Assembly: GCA_047974625.1 (NCBI GenBank)
Contig: JBKECK010000114.1
Span: forward strand, 1 to 64,000
Origin: CADEDH01 sp047974625
GTDB lineage: Bacteria; Actinomycetota; Acidimicrobiia; Acidimicrobiales; SZUA-35
DNA: 64,000 nt
Direction: 5' to 3'
Shown piece after piece: positions 1-7,247 of this stretch (position 1 is the stretch's first letter; each line of letters opens with the position of its first letter). A program made the translations under genes and the position numbers. Under the pieces are notes generated by a model. It was not told where the DNA came from, ran no database searches, and saw nothing but the letters and a program-made list of their open reading frames with translations.

Positions 1-122
1 ACACGCCCCGCCCCAACGCGGTATCGACCGCGTCGGGATCGTTCCCTACCATCAACACCGGTGCGCCTCGCACCACTCAGGAAGGACCCTCCCGACTCGG
101 CCAAGAGGATCAGGGAGGGTCC

Positions 123-581
123 TTGCGCGTACAGGACCCCCCGAGCCTGCTCAACCCCCAACGACACCGACAACTCGACGAGCACCACCACGTGCTCACC
201 CAACCTGTCGCCAACGACCGCCCGCGTGCTCAACCAAGATGGCGCTCAACAGCCCCGCCCGCCCACATTCATTTCCACGCCGAGTCCGCCGAGCTGGCAT
301 GGCTGTACGGGAAGACCGGCCAACAGATGGTGTCGATGTCCGAGGTCCATTTCCCGCTGGGCGGTCGACGGTTCCGGCCAACGGTCGAGGACATCCTGCG
401 TTTCCTCGACCACGAGAAGATGTTCAGAGGGTGGGCGTCCGGCTGGCGCCAGGCGGTTGATCAGTCCCTGAAGGACTGGAACGACCAGCAAGCCCGTGCC
501 ACCGTGCGCCGATTCCCCGACGCTGCGGTTGATCAGCTGGCCGCCATGGGCTACACGATCACTCCACCGCTGGAACCGTAG
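123..581 (+). CDS. Hypothetical protein, possibly N-terminally decayed
   Basis: I do not recognise a function. The C-terminal two thirds (from about residue 48, starting HIHFHAESAELAW) reads like a folded, conserved domain with a charged, Trp/Phe-rich pattern. The first 45 residues are Pro/Gln/Arg/His-rich and look like translated non-coding DNA. The only in-frame start is a TTG with no convincing ribosome site, so the true start is uncertain and the gene may be truncated. It lies at the edge of a stretch with a broken phage-type gene and two toxin-antitoxin pairs, which suggests a remnant of a mobile element. Confidence 0.4.
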   Translation: MRVQDPPSLLNPQRHRQLDEHHHVLTQPVANDRPRAQPRWRSTAPPAHIHFHAESAELAWLYGKTGQQMVSMSEVHFPLGGRRFRPTVEDILRFLDHEKMFRGWASGWRQAVDQSLKDWNDQQARATVRRFPDAAVDQLAAMGYTITPPLEP

Positions 582-609
582 GGGCACAGCTAGCCAATCA
601 GCTACCCGC

Positions 610-995
610 CTAGCCCCACCTCGCACGGCCCGGGGATGCCGTGAACCGCCCAGCCCGATCACGGGCCCGACGTGGCGACTCAGACTTGCCGGGGTTCGGG
701 AGCTGCATCGAGCACAACAACCGGTCCAGAGATGCCCGCTGCAGCCGGACCTCGGCCAGCAACGGGTGCGGGACCAGCTGACCCACCGAACCCGTCGTCA
801 TCATCGGCCCCTCAGCGATCACCTCCTCCAAGCGCCCAATCAGATCCGCAGTGCGGCCAGCCTCCTCAAGGATCACCTGCTCATCCGGACGCAGCACGTA
901 GTCGCGGACCACGTCACGCCAGATCTTCCGCCCAGCCGGGCCGAGACCTTCGGTGCCCGCGGCCGATCACCGGCGGGGATCTCCTCAGTGTTCAC
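610..995 (-). pseudogene. P27-like phage terminase small subunit, frameshifted
   Basis: The intact part reads LGPAGRKIWRDVV, then a helical region (VLRPDEQVILEEAGRTADL) and a VPHPLLAEVRLQR segment. This pattern is typical of P27-family terminase small subunits, which bind phage DNA for packaging. That frame is closed by a stop near 967-969. The usual start, VNTEEIPAGDRPRAPK, is present in the neighbouring frame from a GTG at 995 preceded by GGGAAGG. Adding one G to the GGT run near 948-951 would join the two parts as APK-G-LGPAG. I therefore read it as a one-base deletion. An alternative is a shorter intact gene starting at the GTG at 912. The family assignment is from memory of the motif pattern. 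Confidence 0.5.
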
Positions 996-1234
996 CCGCA
1001 ACCTTCCCGACCTGGAAAAACGCCGGTCTCGACCACGCCAATCCCGGACCGCTATGCCTCCCGTAGGGCTTGTGGGGCGGTGTGTTGAGGGCCAGGTAGG
1101 GTTCCCAACCGTGGCCGGTGCTCTGTGGGCTATGCCGCCACCCCTGCCGGCGAGCGCGTCGGCGTACTCCGTCGTCGGCCCAACCTATCGATTCGGATGG
1201 TTCGCCGCCGGAATCGTACGGCCCCGACCTCTGT

Positions 1235-1564
1235 TCAGCCCGCGAGGCCGAAGAACACCAGGATCGCTCGACCGAGCCGGAGGAGACCTTCGTCATCGAG
1301 TCGGCCGATGCGCTGGCCGAGCCTGGCCCGCGGCACCGTCGTGATCTTGTCGACCATGAGACTGCAAGGCTCGCGAAGCCCGTTTGCTTCGTTGGGCTCG
1401 ATCCGTAGCCGGAACAGCGGTGCCTCGGTCGAGTCGGTGGTGAACGCGCAGACCGTCACCGAGTCCGTCGCGTCGAAGCGATCGTCCTGCACGATCGCCA
1501 CCGGCCGTGGCTTGCCCACGTAGCCGCTGCCAGCGGCCGCGGTCCAGATCTCGCCCCGTCTCAC
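1235..1564 (-). CDS. mazF: MazF/PemK-family toxin endoribonuclease
   Basis: This 109-aa protein starts MRRGEIWTA, the classic MazF opening, followed by KPRPVAIVQDD and a conserved LMVDKITTVPRARLG block. The length is normal for MazF. These toxins cut single-stranded RNA at short sequence motifs in the cytoplasm and are neutralised by a protein antitoxin. Its start overlaps the stop of the upstream antitoxin gene by four bases, so the two are translationally coupled. No truncation or missing segment is visible. It sits in the mobile-element-like left edge of the window. Confidence 0.88.
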   Translation of the reverse strand: MRRGEIWTAAAGSGYVGKPRPVAIVQDDRFDATDSVTVCAFTTDSTEAPLFRLRIEPNEANGLREPCSLMVDKITTVPRARLGQRIGRLDDEGLLRLGRAILVFFGLAG

Positions 1565-1782
1565 TCCTCGTCCAAACTGAGGGCTTCGATGAAGGCCTGA
1601 TCATCGGCTGCGTGGTCACTGGCGGCGACCGCCAAGGATTGGCGGTGGGCCTCCCGCTCGAACTCCGGTGAACGCACGTCCGGCACCCAGATCTGTACAG
1701 GGCGAAGACCCTGAGCGCGCAGACGTCGACGGTGTTCGCTCACCCGTCGCTTCACACCTGAGTCTTCCTGTGGAGCAGCCAT
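1561..1782 (-). CDS. mazE: MazE-type antitoxin (DUF3018 family)
   Basis: This 73-aa protein contains RLRAQGLRPVQIWVPDVRSPEF, the hallmark of the DUF3018 antitoxins that partner MazF. The acidic C-terminal tail (AFIEALSLDEE) would wrap the toxin. I chose the ATG at 1782 because a TAACAT box ends six bases before it, a leaderless arrangement seen repeatedly in this window. An in-frame GTG at 1755 with AGGAAG upstream would give a shorter protein (VKRRVSEHRRR) that matches the usual family start. A GTG at 1788 is also in frame but less likely. Confidence 0.82.
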   Translation of the reverse strand: MAAPQEDSGVKRRVSEHRRRLRAQGLRPVQIWVPDVRSPEFEREAHRQSLAVAASDHAADDQAFIEALSLDEE

Positions 1783-1788
1783 AAACAC

Positions 1789-1802
1789 ATGTTACATGTA
1801 AC
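1789..1802 (-). promoter_or_regulatory. mazEF promoter and autoregulatory palindrome
   Basis: Positions 1791-1802 form the perfect 12-base palindrome GTTACATGTAAC. It overlaps the TAACAT box (1794-1789 on the minus strand) that ends six bases before the antitoxin ATG. Toxin-antitoxin operons usually repress themselves through such a site over the -10 box. The function is inferred. Confidence 0.55.
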
Positions 1803-2013
1803 GCTTGTCAGCGACCGATACATCGGCTCGACAAGGACGACACACCCAAGTTTCCTTGACTGGCTACGAACAAGCTTCATCCGTCCAGCAAAGACCTGAG
1901 ACAACGGAGCGGGCGTCTGGAACCTACGGTCACTCTCACCAGGGAGAACTCCTTGACCACCGAGCACGGCGGGGTGTGGCAGGCGGATGCTGACGGTGCG
2001 CTCTGCCGGCGAC

Positions 2014-2031
2014 TGCATGTATTATGCATGC
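2014..2031 (+). promoter_or_regulatory. vapBC promoter and operator
   Basis: The inverted repeat TGCAT-N5-ATGCA (2014-2028) overlaps the -10-like TATTAT (2020-2025). The box ends six bases before the ATG at 2032, so the transcript is probably leaderless. The repeat is placed where the VapBC complex would bind to repress its own operon. Confidence 0.5.
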
Positions 2032-2262
2032 ATGCCGAACGTGCAGGTTCGTGATGTGCCCGACGACGTCCACGAGGCCCTGGTGCGGCGAGCGGAGCTC
2101 GCCGGACAATCGCTGCAACAGTTCCTCGCCGCTCAATTGGCCAGGATCGCCGCGACACCGTCCATCGACGAGATCATCGATCGCATCGAGAACCGCGAGA
2201 CCGGTCGGCTCTCGGCCGCAAGCGCCATCGATGCGATCAACGACGAGCGTGCTCGTCGTTGA
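2032..2262 (+). CDS. vapB: VapB/FitA-type antitoxin
   Basis: This 76-aa protein begins MPNVQVRDVPDDVHEALVRRA, a ribbon-helix-helix DNA-binding start typical of FitA/VapB antitoxins. The N-terminal strand pairs in the dimer, and the C-terminal helices (SIDEIIDRIENRE) would occupy the toxin active site. The ATG at 2032 is chosen because it gives the canonical N-terminus and follows a TATTAT box at leaderless spacing. The reading frame could extend upstream to 1987, but that part has no family likeness. It overlaps the toxin gene by 14 bases. Confidence 0.85.
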   Translation: MPNVQVRDVPDDVHEALVRRAELAGQSLQQFLAAQLARIAATPSIDEIIDRIENRETGRLSAASAIDAINDERARR

Positions 2263-2638
2263 CGCATCGGTGCTCGCCCCCGTCGTCGCCGACGGCGGTG
2301 CCGATGGTCACCGGTTCCGGGCCCGGCTTCGCGGCCAGGTCGTAGTCGGGCCGGACCTGCTGCGGGTCGAGGTCGCCTCGGTTCTGCGGCGACACGCCAA
2401 CCGCGGTGACCTGACCGCCGAGCAGGTCGACCGCGCGGTAGGCGATCTGCTGGCCTTCCCCATCACGGTGTTCCCGACCGCCCCACTGCTCGGGCGGGTG
2501 TGGGAACTCCGTCACAACCTCACGGCCTACGACGCCTGCTACGTCACCCTGGCCGAAGCGATTCGGCAGCCCTTGCTGACCGCCGATCACCGGCTGGCCA
2601 ACGCACCCGGCCTGCTCTGTCCGGTCGAGACCCTCTGA
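2249..2638 (+). CDS. vapC: VapC-family PIN-domain ribonuclease toxin
   Basis: This 129-aa PIN-domain protein carries all the acidic residues expected for metal-dependent RNA cleavage: Asp in LVVDAS, Glu in LRVEVASVLRR, Asp in TAYDACYVTLAE and Asp in TADHRLA. VapC toxins cleave specific tRNAs or rRNA and are held inactive by VapB. The GTG at 2249 gives the family-typical VLVVDAS start; an in-frame ATG at 2231 would add six residues. The overlap with vapB indicates coupled translation. The gene looks intact. Confidence 0.88.
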   Translation: MLVVDASVLAPVVADGGADGHRFRARLRGQVVVGPDLLRVEVASVLRRHANRGDLTAEQVDRAVGDLLAFPITVFPTAPLLGRVWELRHNLTAYDACYVTLAEAIRQPLLTADHRLANAPGLLCPVETL

Positions 2639-2963
2639 CCACAGCGACGCAAACGTGTACTGGACGTATGCAGAAGCCTTGCGACAGCCCGGGCCGGGCC
2701 AGAGCGGGCGGACAGGCTGGACGGATCGGGTGGCTCGCTGGACGCTCGTGTGCTTCCTGGGAGTCAAGGGGTGGGAGAGTTCAAATCTCCCCGGCCCGAC
2801 AGAGTTCCGCGGATAAGAGCCGGTCCCACGGTGCTGGCTCCTCTGCGTTCCGGCACCCCGGGAGGTTGTGCGGAGGGATGTGTGCCTCTTGGGGCTCGAG
2901 CGGCCACGGCGTGGCCCGACGGTGGCGACGGGTTCGCGGCGGTCGACGTGTCCTCCGTTTTCG
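2639..2963. other. Gene-free stretch with tRNA T-arm-like hairpin
   Basis: I see no credible gene here. Positions 2773-2791 form a perfect 6-bp stem (GGGAGA/TCTCCC) around GTTCAAA, followed by CGGCCCGAC. This resembles the T-arm and acceptor end of a tRNA. The T-stem register is off by one compared with a real tRNA, and no good D-arm or anticodon arm could be built upstream, so I treat it as a degenerate tRNA end or old attachment site next to the toxin-antitoxin cluster. Confidence 0.3.
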
Positions 2964-3632
2964 TCACCGAGCATCATCCTTCGCGGCCATCGGAGGCCGG
3001 GCCCCCGGCCGGTCGGGACCCGGTGAGGTGAGGTAGCCCCGGAGCTGGGTGGTGAACGGGCGCCTGAGTCGGGCCTGGATCAGGTCGGTGGGATCCGCCC
3101 CTTCCGGGGTCGGGTGCTCCAGAAGCCAGCGGTGTTGTTCGACGAAGTAGAGGGCCCACAGGTTGTACGCGAGCTGACGGCTGTCGACGTCGGCGTCGAT
3201 CTCGCCGTCGCTCTTGGCCTTGTCGACGAGGTCGGCGGTCAGGCCGAGCAGATGGACCATGGCGAGCCTGGCCCGGTCGTCGTCTACACCGGCGGCGGTC
3301 ATGTAGACCCGGGTGAGGTCGGGGGCGTCGCACATGAGGCGGAGCAGGCGGCTGTAGACGAGGACGAGACGGTCGATCAGGTCCGTGTCCGGCGGGACGT
3401 GTCCGTGGTCGAAGGCCTGGTCGATCCAGGCGGTGAAGTCCGAGTGGAAGACGCGGTTGAGCAGTTCGGCCTTGGAACCGACGTGGAAGTACAGGGCTCC
3501 CTTGCTGACCTGGGCGTGCTGGGCGATGTCGTCCATGGTGGTGCCGGCGTAGCCGCGGCGGGCGAACAGCTCCCGGGCGGCCCGCAGGATCCGATCGAGC
3601 TTGTCCCGCTTGTTCCGTTCGGCCCGGCCCAC
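2964..3632 (-). CDS. TetR-family transcriptional regulator
   Basis: The 222-aa protein has an N-terminal TetR helix-turn-helix: RILRAARELFARRGYAGTTMDDIAQHAQVSKGALYFHVGSK (residues about 12-53; shown only to mark the domain by its ends RILRAAR and YFHVGSK). The C-terminal ligand-binding half is helical and ends TQLRGYLTSPG. I start at the GTG at 3632 (VGRAERNKRDK); a GTG at 3662 would add ten residues. It is divergent from the Rieske oxygenase at 3750, with a palindrome between them, so it probably controls that operon and itself. The effector is unknown. Confidence 0.85.
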   Translation of the reverse strand: MGRAERNKRDKLDRILRAARELFARRGYAGTTMDDIAQHAQVSKGALYFHVGSKAELLNRVFHSDFTAWIDQAFDHGHVPPDTDLIDRLVLVYSRLLRLMCDAPDLTRVYMTAAGVDDDRARLAMVHLLGLTADLVDKAKSDGEIDADVDSRQLAYNLWALYFVEQHRWLLEHPTPEGADPTDLIQARLRRPFTTQLRGYLTSPGPDRPGARPPMAAKDDAR

Positions 3633-3680
3633 GACCGCCGACCGTACCGCCTGGCCGGGCACCCGGTGCCACCCCGATTT

Positions 3681-3694
3681 TCGACTCCAGTCGA
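3681..3694. promoter_or_regulatory. Palindrome between tetR and Rieske operon
   Basis: TCGACT-CC-AGTCGA is a perfect inverted repeat in the divergent intergenic region. It sits upstream of both the TetR gene and the oxygenase gene, where an operator for the adjacent TetR would be expected. A TAGGGT box lies downstream at 3714-3719. Confidence 0.5.
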
Positions 3695-3749
3695 CTTTTT
3701 TGTGGCGGGGCCGTAGGGTTCGCGTCAGGCGTACCTGGGGGAGGTGCAT

Positions 3750-5066
3750 GTGACTGGAGCACGGGAGGCCATCGATCGGGCCGCGGCGCTGGTCGAACCC
3801 GATCGCGGTCGGATCAACCGGCGGATCTTCACCGACGCCGAGGTGTACGACCTCGAGCTGGAGCGGATCTTCGCCCGCTGCTGGCTGTTCGTCGGTCACG
3901 AGTCCCAGGTGCCCAACCCCGGCGACTTCGTGACCTCGCTCATGGGTGAGGACCCGGTGCTGCTCGTCCGGGACCGTCACGGCACCGTCCGGGTCCTGCT
4001 GAACAGTTGCACCCACAAGGGCCGCACGGTGTGCGAGTACGACGACGGAAACACCACCACCGGGTTCACCTGCCCCTACCACGGGTGGACGTTCCGGACG
4101 ACGGGCGAATTGGGCGGGGTGCCCAACAGCGCCGACGCCTACTACGGGGAGCTGGACAAGTCCGGGCTCGGACTCCGGCAGGCCAGGGTCGACCGTCATC
4201 GTGGGCTGGTCTTCGCCACCTGGGACGGGGACGCCCCCACCCTGGCCGACTACCTGGGCGACATGACCTGGTACCTCGACATCGCCCTCGACCGGGGGGC
4301 CGGCGGCTCCAAGCTCGTCGGTCCACCCCAGCGGTTCGTGGTCGAGGCGAACTGGAAGACCGGGGCCGAGAACTTCATCTCAGACTTCCAACACGCCCAG
4401 TCCATCGCCCACGCCTCGGCCCTCAACGCCACCGGACGGGGCGAACACGCCCGGGTGACCGACGGCGTCCAGGCCAACCCCGCCCCCGGGCACGGGTTGT
4501 TCCTGTTCCGGGCCCAACCGGACCGCCCGAACACCCTCCGATCCCGGGAGTACATGTCGGCCAACAGTCCCGAGGCCGTCGACCGGCTGGGTGAGCTGCG
4601 GGGCTCGGGATCGGTGGACCCGATCGCCGGAACGATCTTCCCGAACCTGTCGTTCAACTTCTCCCCCCACATCGCCAACCTTCGCATGTGGATGCCCCGG
4701 GGCCCCGGACGCATGGAGGTCTGGACCTGGGGGATCGTCGACACCGACGCCGAGCCGGCCACCCAGGCGTGGATGGTGTCCAGCTTCCAACGGATGTTCG
4801 GTGTCGCCGGCCTCATCGAACAGGACGACGGCGAGCAGTGGCAGCAGGTCACCGCCTCCGGTCGCGGGTACATGACCCGTAACGACTGGTCCTACATCGG
4901 GATGGGTCTCGGTCGGGAGTTCACCGAACCCGACCTTCCGGGCGAGTTGGGCCTCCTGATCAGCGAATCGAACGCCCGAGCCTTCTACCGGCGCTGGCAG
5001 GACCTCCTCCGCCACGACCGGTGGGCCGACCTTCCCGCCACCACCCACCGGCGGCCCGTCCGATGA
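3750..5066 (+). CDS. Rieske aromatic-ring hydroxylase, large (alpha) subunit
   Basis: This 438-aa protein has an N-terminal Rieske [2Fe-2S] domain with ligands in CTHKGR and CPYHGW (about residues 88-110). A C-terminal catalytic domain holds the mononuclear iron site in NFISDFQHAQSIAH (Asp, His, His). Such enzymes use O2 and NAD(P)H-derived electrons to hydroxylate aromatic rings. GTG at 3750 is chosen because GGGGGAGG ends six bases before it; the GTG at 3744 abuts that site. The stop overlaps the start of the beta subunit (ATGA). No reductase or ferredoxin lies beside it, so electrons must come from elsewhere. The substrate cannot be read from sequence. Confidence 0.88.
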   Translation: MTGAREAIDRAAALVEPDRGRINRRIFTDAEVYDLELERIFARCWLFVGHESQVPNPGDFVTSLMGEDPVLLVRDRHGTVRVLLNSCTHKGRTVCEYDDGNTTTGFTCPYHGWTFRTTGELGGVPNSADAYYGELDKSGLGLRQARVDRHRGLVFATWDGDAPTLADYLGDMTWYLDIALDRGAGGSKLVGPPQRFVVEANWKTGAENFISDFQHAQSIAHASALNATGRGEHARVTDGVQANPAPGHGLFLFRAQPDRPNTLRSREYMSANSPEAVDRLGELRGSGSVDPIAGTIFPNLSFNFSPHIANLRMWMPRGPGRMEVWTWGIVDTDAEPATQAWMVSSFQRMFGVAGLIEQDDGEQWQQVTASGRGYMTRNDWSYIGMGLGREFTEPDLPGELGLLISESNARAFYRRWQDLLRHDRWADLPATTHRRPVR

Positions 5067-5599
5067 CCGGTTCCCGACCCTCCGTCCCGGTGCCCGCCGA
5101 TCGGGTGGTGGAGCTCACCCAGGTCCTCCACCACGAAGCCCAGCTTCTCGACGACGGCCGGTACGAGGACTGGCTCGCCCTCCTCGACCACGCCGTCACC
5201 TACACCGCCCCCATCCCCACCGACCGCCTCGGTGCCCGGCCGGACGAAGGGGACCACCCCGACCGGGCCACCCTCCGGTACTTCCACGACGACCTCGCCC
5301 TCCTCCAAGTCCGAGTGGCCAAGATCAGAACCGGGCTGGCCCAGACCGAGAACCCGCCCTCGCGGACCGTCCGCCTCGTCGGCACCATCACCGTCGAGCC
5401 CGAGTCGCCGGCCGGTTCCCACCCGGTGCGGAGCGCCTTCGTGCTCTACCGCCACCGCCGCCAGCGCCAGATCGAGATCCTCGCCGGACACCGCCACGAC
5501 ACCTGGCGATCGACCCCCGACGGCTGGCGTCTCGCCTTTCGGGAGGTCCACTTCGCCGCCAACGTGCTCCCCACCAAAAGCCTGTCACTGCTGTACTGA
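5063..5599 (+). CDS. Ring-hydroxylating dioxygenase, small (beta) subunit
   Basis: This 178-aa protein belongs to the SnoaL-like beta-subunit family. It has the usual opening (LHHEAQLLDDGRYEDWLALL), a DDLALLQVRVAKI segment, the SRTVRLVGTI block and the closing LAFREVHFAANVLPTKSLS. Beta subunits are mainly structural in the alpha3beta3 hexamer. The ATG overlaps the alpha stop codon, which indicates a two-gene operon with equal expression. Downstream lies a tandem hairpin repeat and a convergent gene. Confidence 0.88.
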   Translation: MTGSRPSVPVPADRVVELTQVLHHEAQLLDDGRYEDWLALLDHAVTYTAPIPTDRLGARPDEGDHPDRATLRYFHDDLALLQVRVAKIRTGLAQTENPPSRTVRLVGTITVEPESPAGSHPVRSAFVLYRHRRQRQIEILAGHRHDTWRSTPDGWRLAFREVHFAANVLPTKSLSLLY

Positions 5600-5628
5600 C
5601 TGGCGTCCTGGCGTCGGACCGCCGGCTT

Positions 5629-5711
5629 TTCGGCCGAGGCCTCATCGGTGTTGTCGGCTCTTCGGCCGAGGCCTCATCGGTGTTGTCGGCTCTTCGGCCG
5701 AGGCCTCATCG
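5629..5711. repeat. 32-bp tandem hairpin repeat (2.6 copies)
   Basis: Units start at 5629, 5661 and 5693, with the core TTCGGCCGAGGCCTCATCGG. Within each junction TCGGC-TCTTCG-GCCGA forms a hairpin. The array sits between two convergent genes and its last copy contains the stop codon of the minus-strand gene. A related copy lies at 52526-52575. It may act as a bidirectional terminator. Confidence 0.75.
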
Positions 5712-6497
5712 CAGGGCGGTGAGCAGGGTCAGGTCGTCGGCAGGGAGCTGGTCCACGGTCGCGGTGACGACGACCGGGCCCGGGACCATCGAACCCCGCA
5801 GCACGGAGGTGAACGCGGTGTCGGCCGCGTCACGCCCGGTGGCGATCCGCAGCAGGCTGGGCCGGGGGGCCAGCGTGGTGGCGTCGACCACCCACCAGCC
5901 GTCGTCCACCCAGGCTTCGGCCACGGCGTGGAAGTCCATCGGGCTCAGGCCCGGGGCGTAGACCGACACCATCCGGGCCGGCACCCCCAGGCCGCGGAGC
6001 AGGGCGATGACCAGATGGGCGAAGTCCCGGCACACCCCCTGGCGTCGCAGGAAGGTGTCGACCGCTCCGTCGACGGGGCGGGAGGAGCCGGACACGTAGG
6101 CGAGCTGTCGACCCACCCAGCTCGACACCGCATCCAGCAGGTCCTTGCCGGCCGCCGATCCGAACTCGGAGGTGGCCACCGCCAGCAACCGGTCGGAATC
6201 GCAGTACCGGCTCGGACGCAGGTACTCGATACGATCGAACGCCCCGGCCGGGGGTGCGGCCGCCAGGGCGTCGGTCTCCGCTGCGTAGTCCACGACCAAG
6301 GCCCCGCCGCCGCTGATGCGGTGCCAGCGGCCGCCGGTGGCGTCGACCATCTCGGTGACGGCGGCCGGAGCCCCGTCGAGGGTGACGGCGAGGGACTCCC
6401 CGGTGAGGGGCACGCCGTCGGCCACCGCCACCGAGAGCACGATCTCCGAGTCCGGCTCCAGCGATCCTTCGACGTGGGCGGTGACCGTACGACGCAT
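5706..6497 (-). CDS. Transglutaminase-like cysteine protease family protein
   Basis: This 263-aa protein has an N-terminal beta-rich region and a C-terminal transglutaminase-like core. The Cys-His-Asp triad is visible: Cys in GVCRDFAHL, His in MDFHAVAEAW and Asp in WWVVDAT. No signal peptide or membrane segment is seen, so it is probably cytoplasmic. I start at ATG 6497 (MRRTVTAHVEG); the frame extends upstream but is Gly/Arg-rich without family likeness. Family members are peptidases or amidases of unknown substrate. The gene converges on the Rieske beta gene and ends inside the 32-bp repeat array. Confidence 0.82.
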   Translation of the reverse strand: MRRTVTAHVEGSLEPDSEIVLSVAVADGVPLTGESLAVTLDGAPAAVTEMVDATGGRWHRISGGGALVVDYAAETDALAAAPPAGAFDRIEYLRPSRYCDSDRLLAVATSEFGSAAGKDLLDAVSSWVGRQLAYVSGSSRPVDGAVDTFLRRQGVCRDFAHLVIALLRGLGVPARMVSVYAPGLSPMDFHAVAEAWVDDGWWVVDATTLAPRPSLLRIATGRDAADTAFTSVLRGSMVPGPVVVTATVDQLPADDLTLLTALR

Positions 6498-6603
6498 GGC
6501 TCGATGCTGACACGGGCCCCCGCCGCGGCATCGGCCGGTGACCGAAGTCATCACCGGAGGCACGAACCGGCCGATCGACCGATTCCCCCCAGCCACCTCC
6601 GCC

Positions 6604-6616
6604 TACCCTCGACCCG
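6604..6616 (+). promoter_or_regulatory. Leaderless -10 box for the lipoprotein gene
   Basis: TACCCT at 6604-6609 ends seven bases before the GTG start at 6617. There is no ribosome-binding sequence, which fits a leaderless transcript. Confidence 0.45.
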
Positions 6617-7006
6617 GTGACGACGAGTACACCGCCCAGTCCTCCCCGTCGGTCCCCGGTAGTTCGGCCAGGACGGCGTCGATCGAAGCTCAGGTGGGGG
6701 CTGGGTCTGGCCCTCGCCACCGTGATCGTCGCCTCCACCGCGTGTTCCGAGGAGCAGCTCGGTGATCGCGGGGGCGAAAACGGGTCACCGCCGGACAGTA
6801 TCGGAGACGTCGACTACGTCGTCGTGTTCCGCAACGCCGACCGCTTCCCCAACGTGGCCCGGATCTGCATCGATGGTGTGGCGTTCGCCTCAACCTCTTC
6901 TTCCTCGGCTACCACGGGCTCGGGCGTGAGCCTGATCAGGGTCGAGGAATGGGACGACGAGTGCCGGGCCGAGGGGAGCTCATCTGGCGACGAACCGCTC
7001 GGCTAG
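6617..7006 (+). CDS. Small putative lipoprotein
   Basis: This 129-aa protein has a basic N-terminus (PGRRRSKLRW), a hydrophobic stretch (GLGLALATVIVAS) and a lipobox-like STAC. Cys43 or so would be the lipidated residue at the outer face of the membrane. The mature part is short and acidic, with VDYVVVFRNADRFPNVARICIDG and a Ser/Thr-rich segment before the C-terminus. I recognise no function. It is divergent from the transglutaminase-like gene and starts at a GTG with leaderless promoter spacing. Confidence 0.65.
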   Translation: MTTSTPPSPPRRSPVVRPGRRRSKLRWGLGLALATVIVASTACSEEQLGDRGGENGSPPDSIGDVDYVVVFRNADRFPNVARICIDGVAFASTSSSSATTGSGVSLIRVEEWDDECRAEGSSSGDEPLG

Positions 7007-7130
7007 GAGGGGGCCGGGGGTGCGCGCCACGGCGCCCGGAGCCGTTCTGGCCGAGCCACTCGACCGGCATTGCAATCGCCATTAGGATCGTGCCATCGAC
7101 GTGGTACGAGCGTCGCATCCGGGGACCTGC

Positions 7131-7164
7131 CTCATGGCCACCGCCATCCGGTGGTGGCCATGAG
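7131..7164. promoter_or_regulatory. 12-bp-arm inverted repeat upstream of second Rieske operon
   Basis: CTCATGGCCACC (7131-7142) and GGTGGCCATGAG (7153-7164) are perfect complements around a 10-base loop. The element lies about 85 bases before the oxygenase start at 7248, in a 241-base gap. It could be a regulator-binding site or a terminator for the lipoprotein gene. Confidence 0.5.
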
Positions 7165-7247
7165 GGCCCGCCTGTCACGACGGGCGGGCCGAAGGTGGTG
7201 CCCCCACTGGGGCGCGATCGGTCGAAGGGCCGGGAAGGGGGGCCGCG

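Noticed and set aside
2700..2799. Complete tRNA gene
   Set aside because: A T-arm-like hairpin and acceptor-like end are present, but no convincing D-arm or anticodon arm could be built and the T-stem register is shifted.
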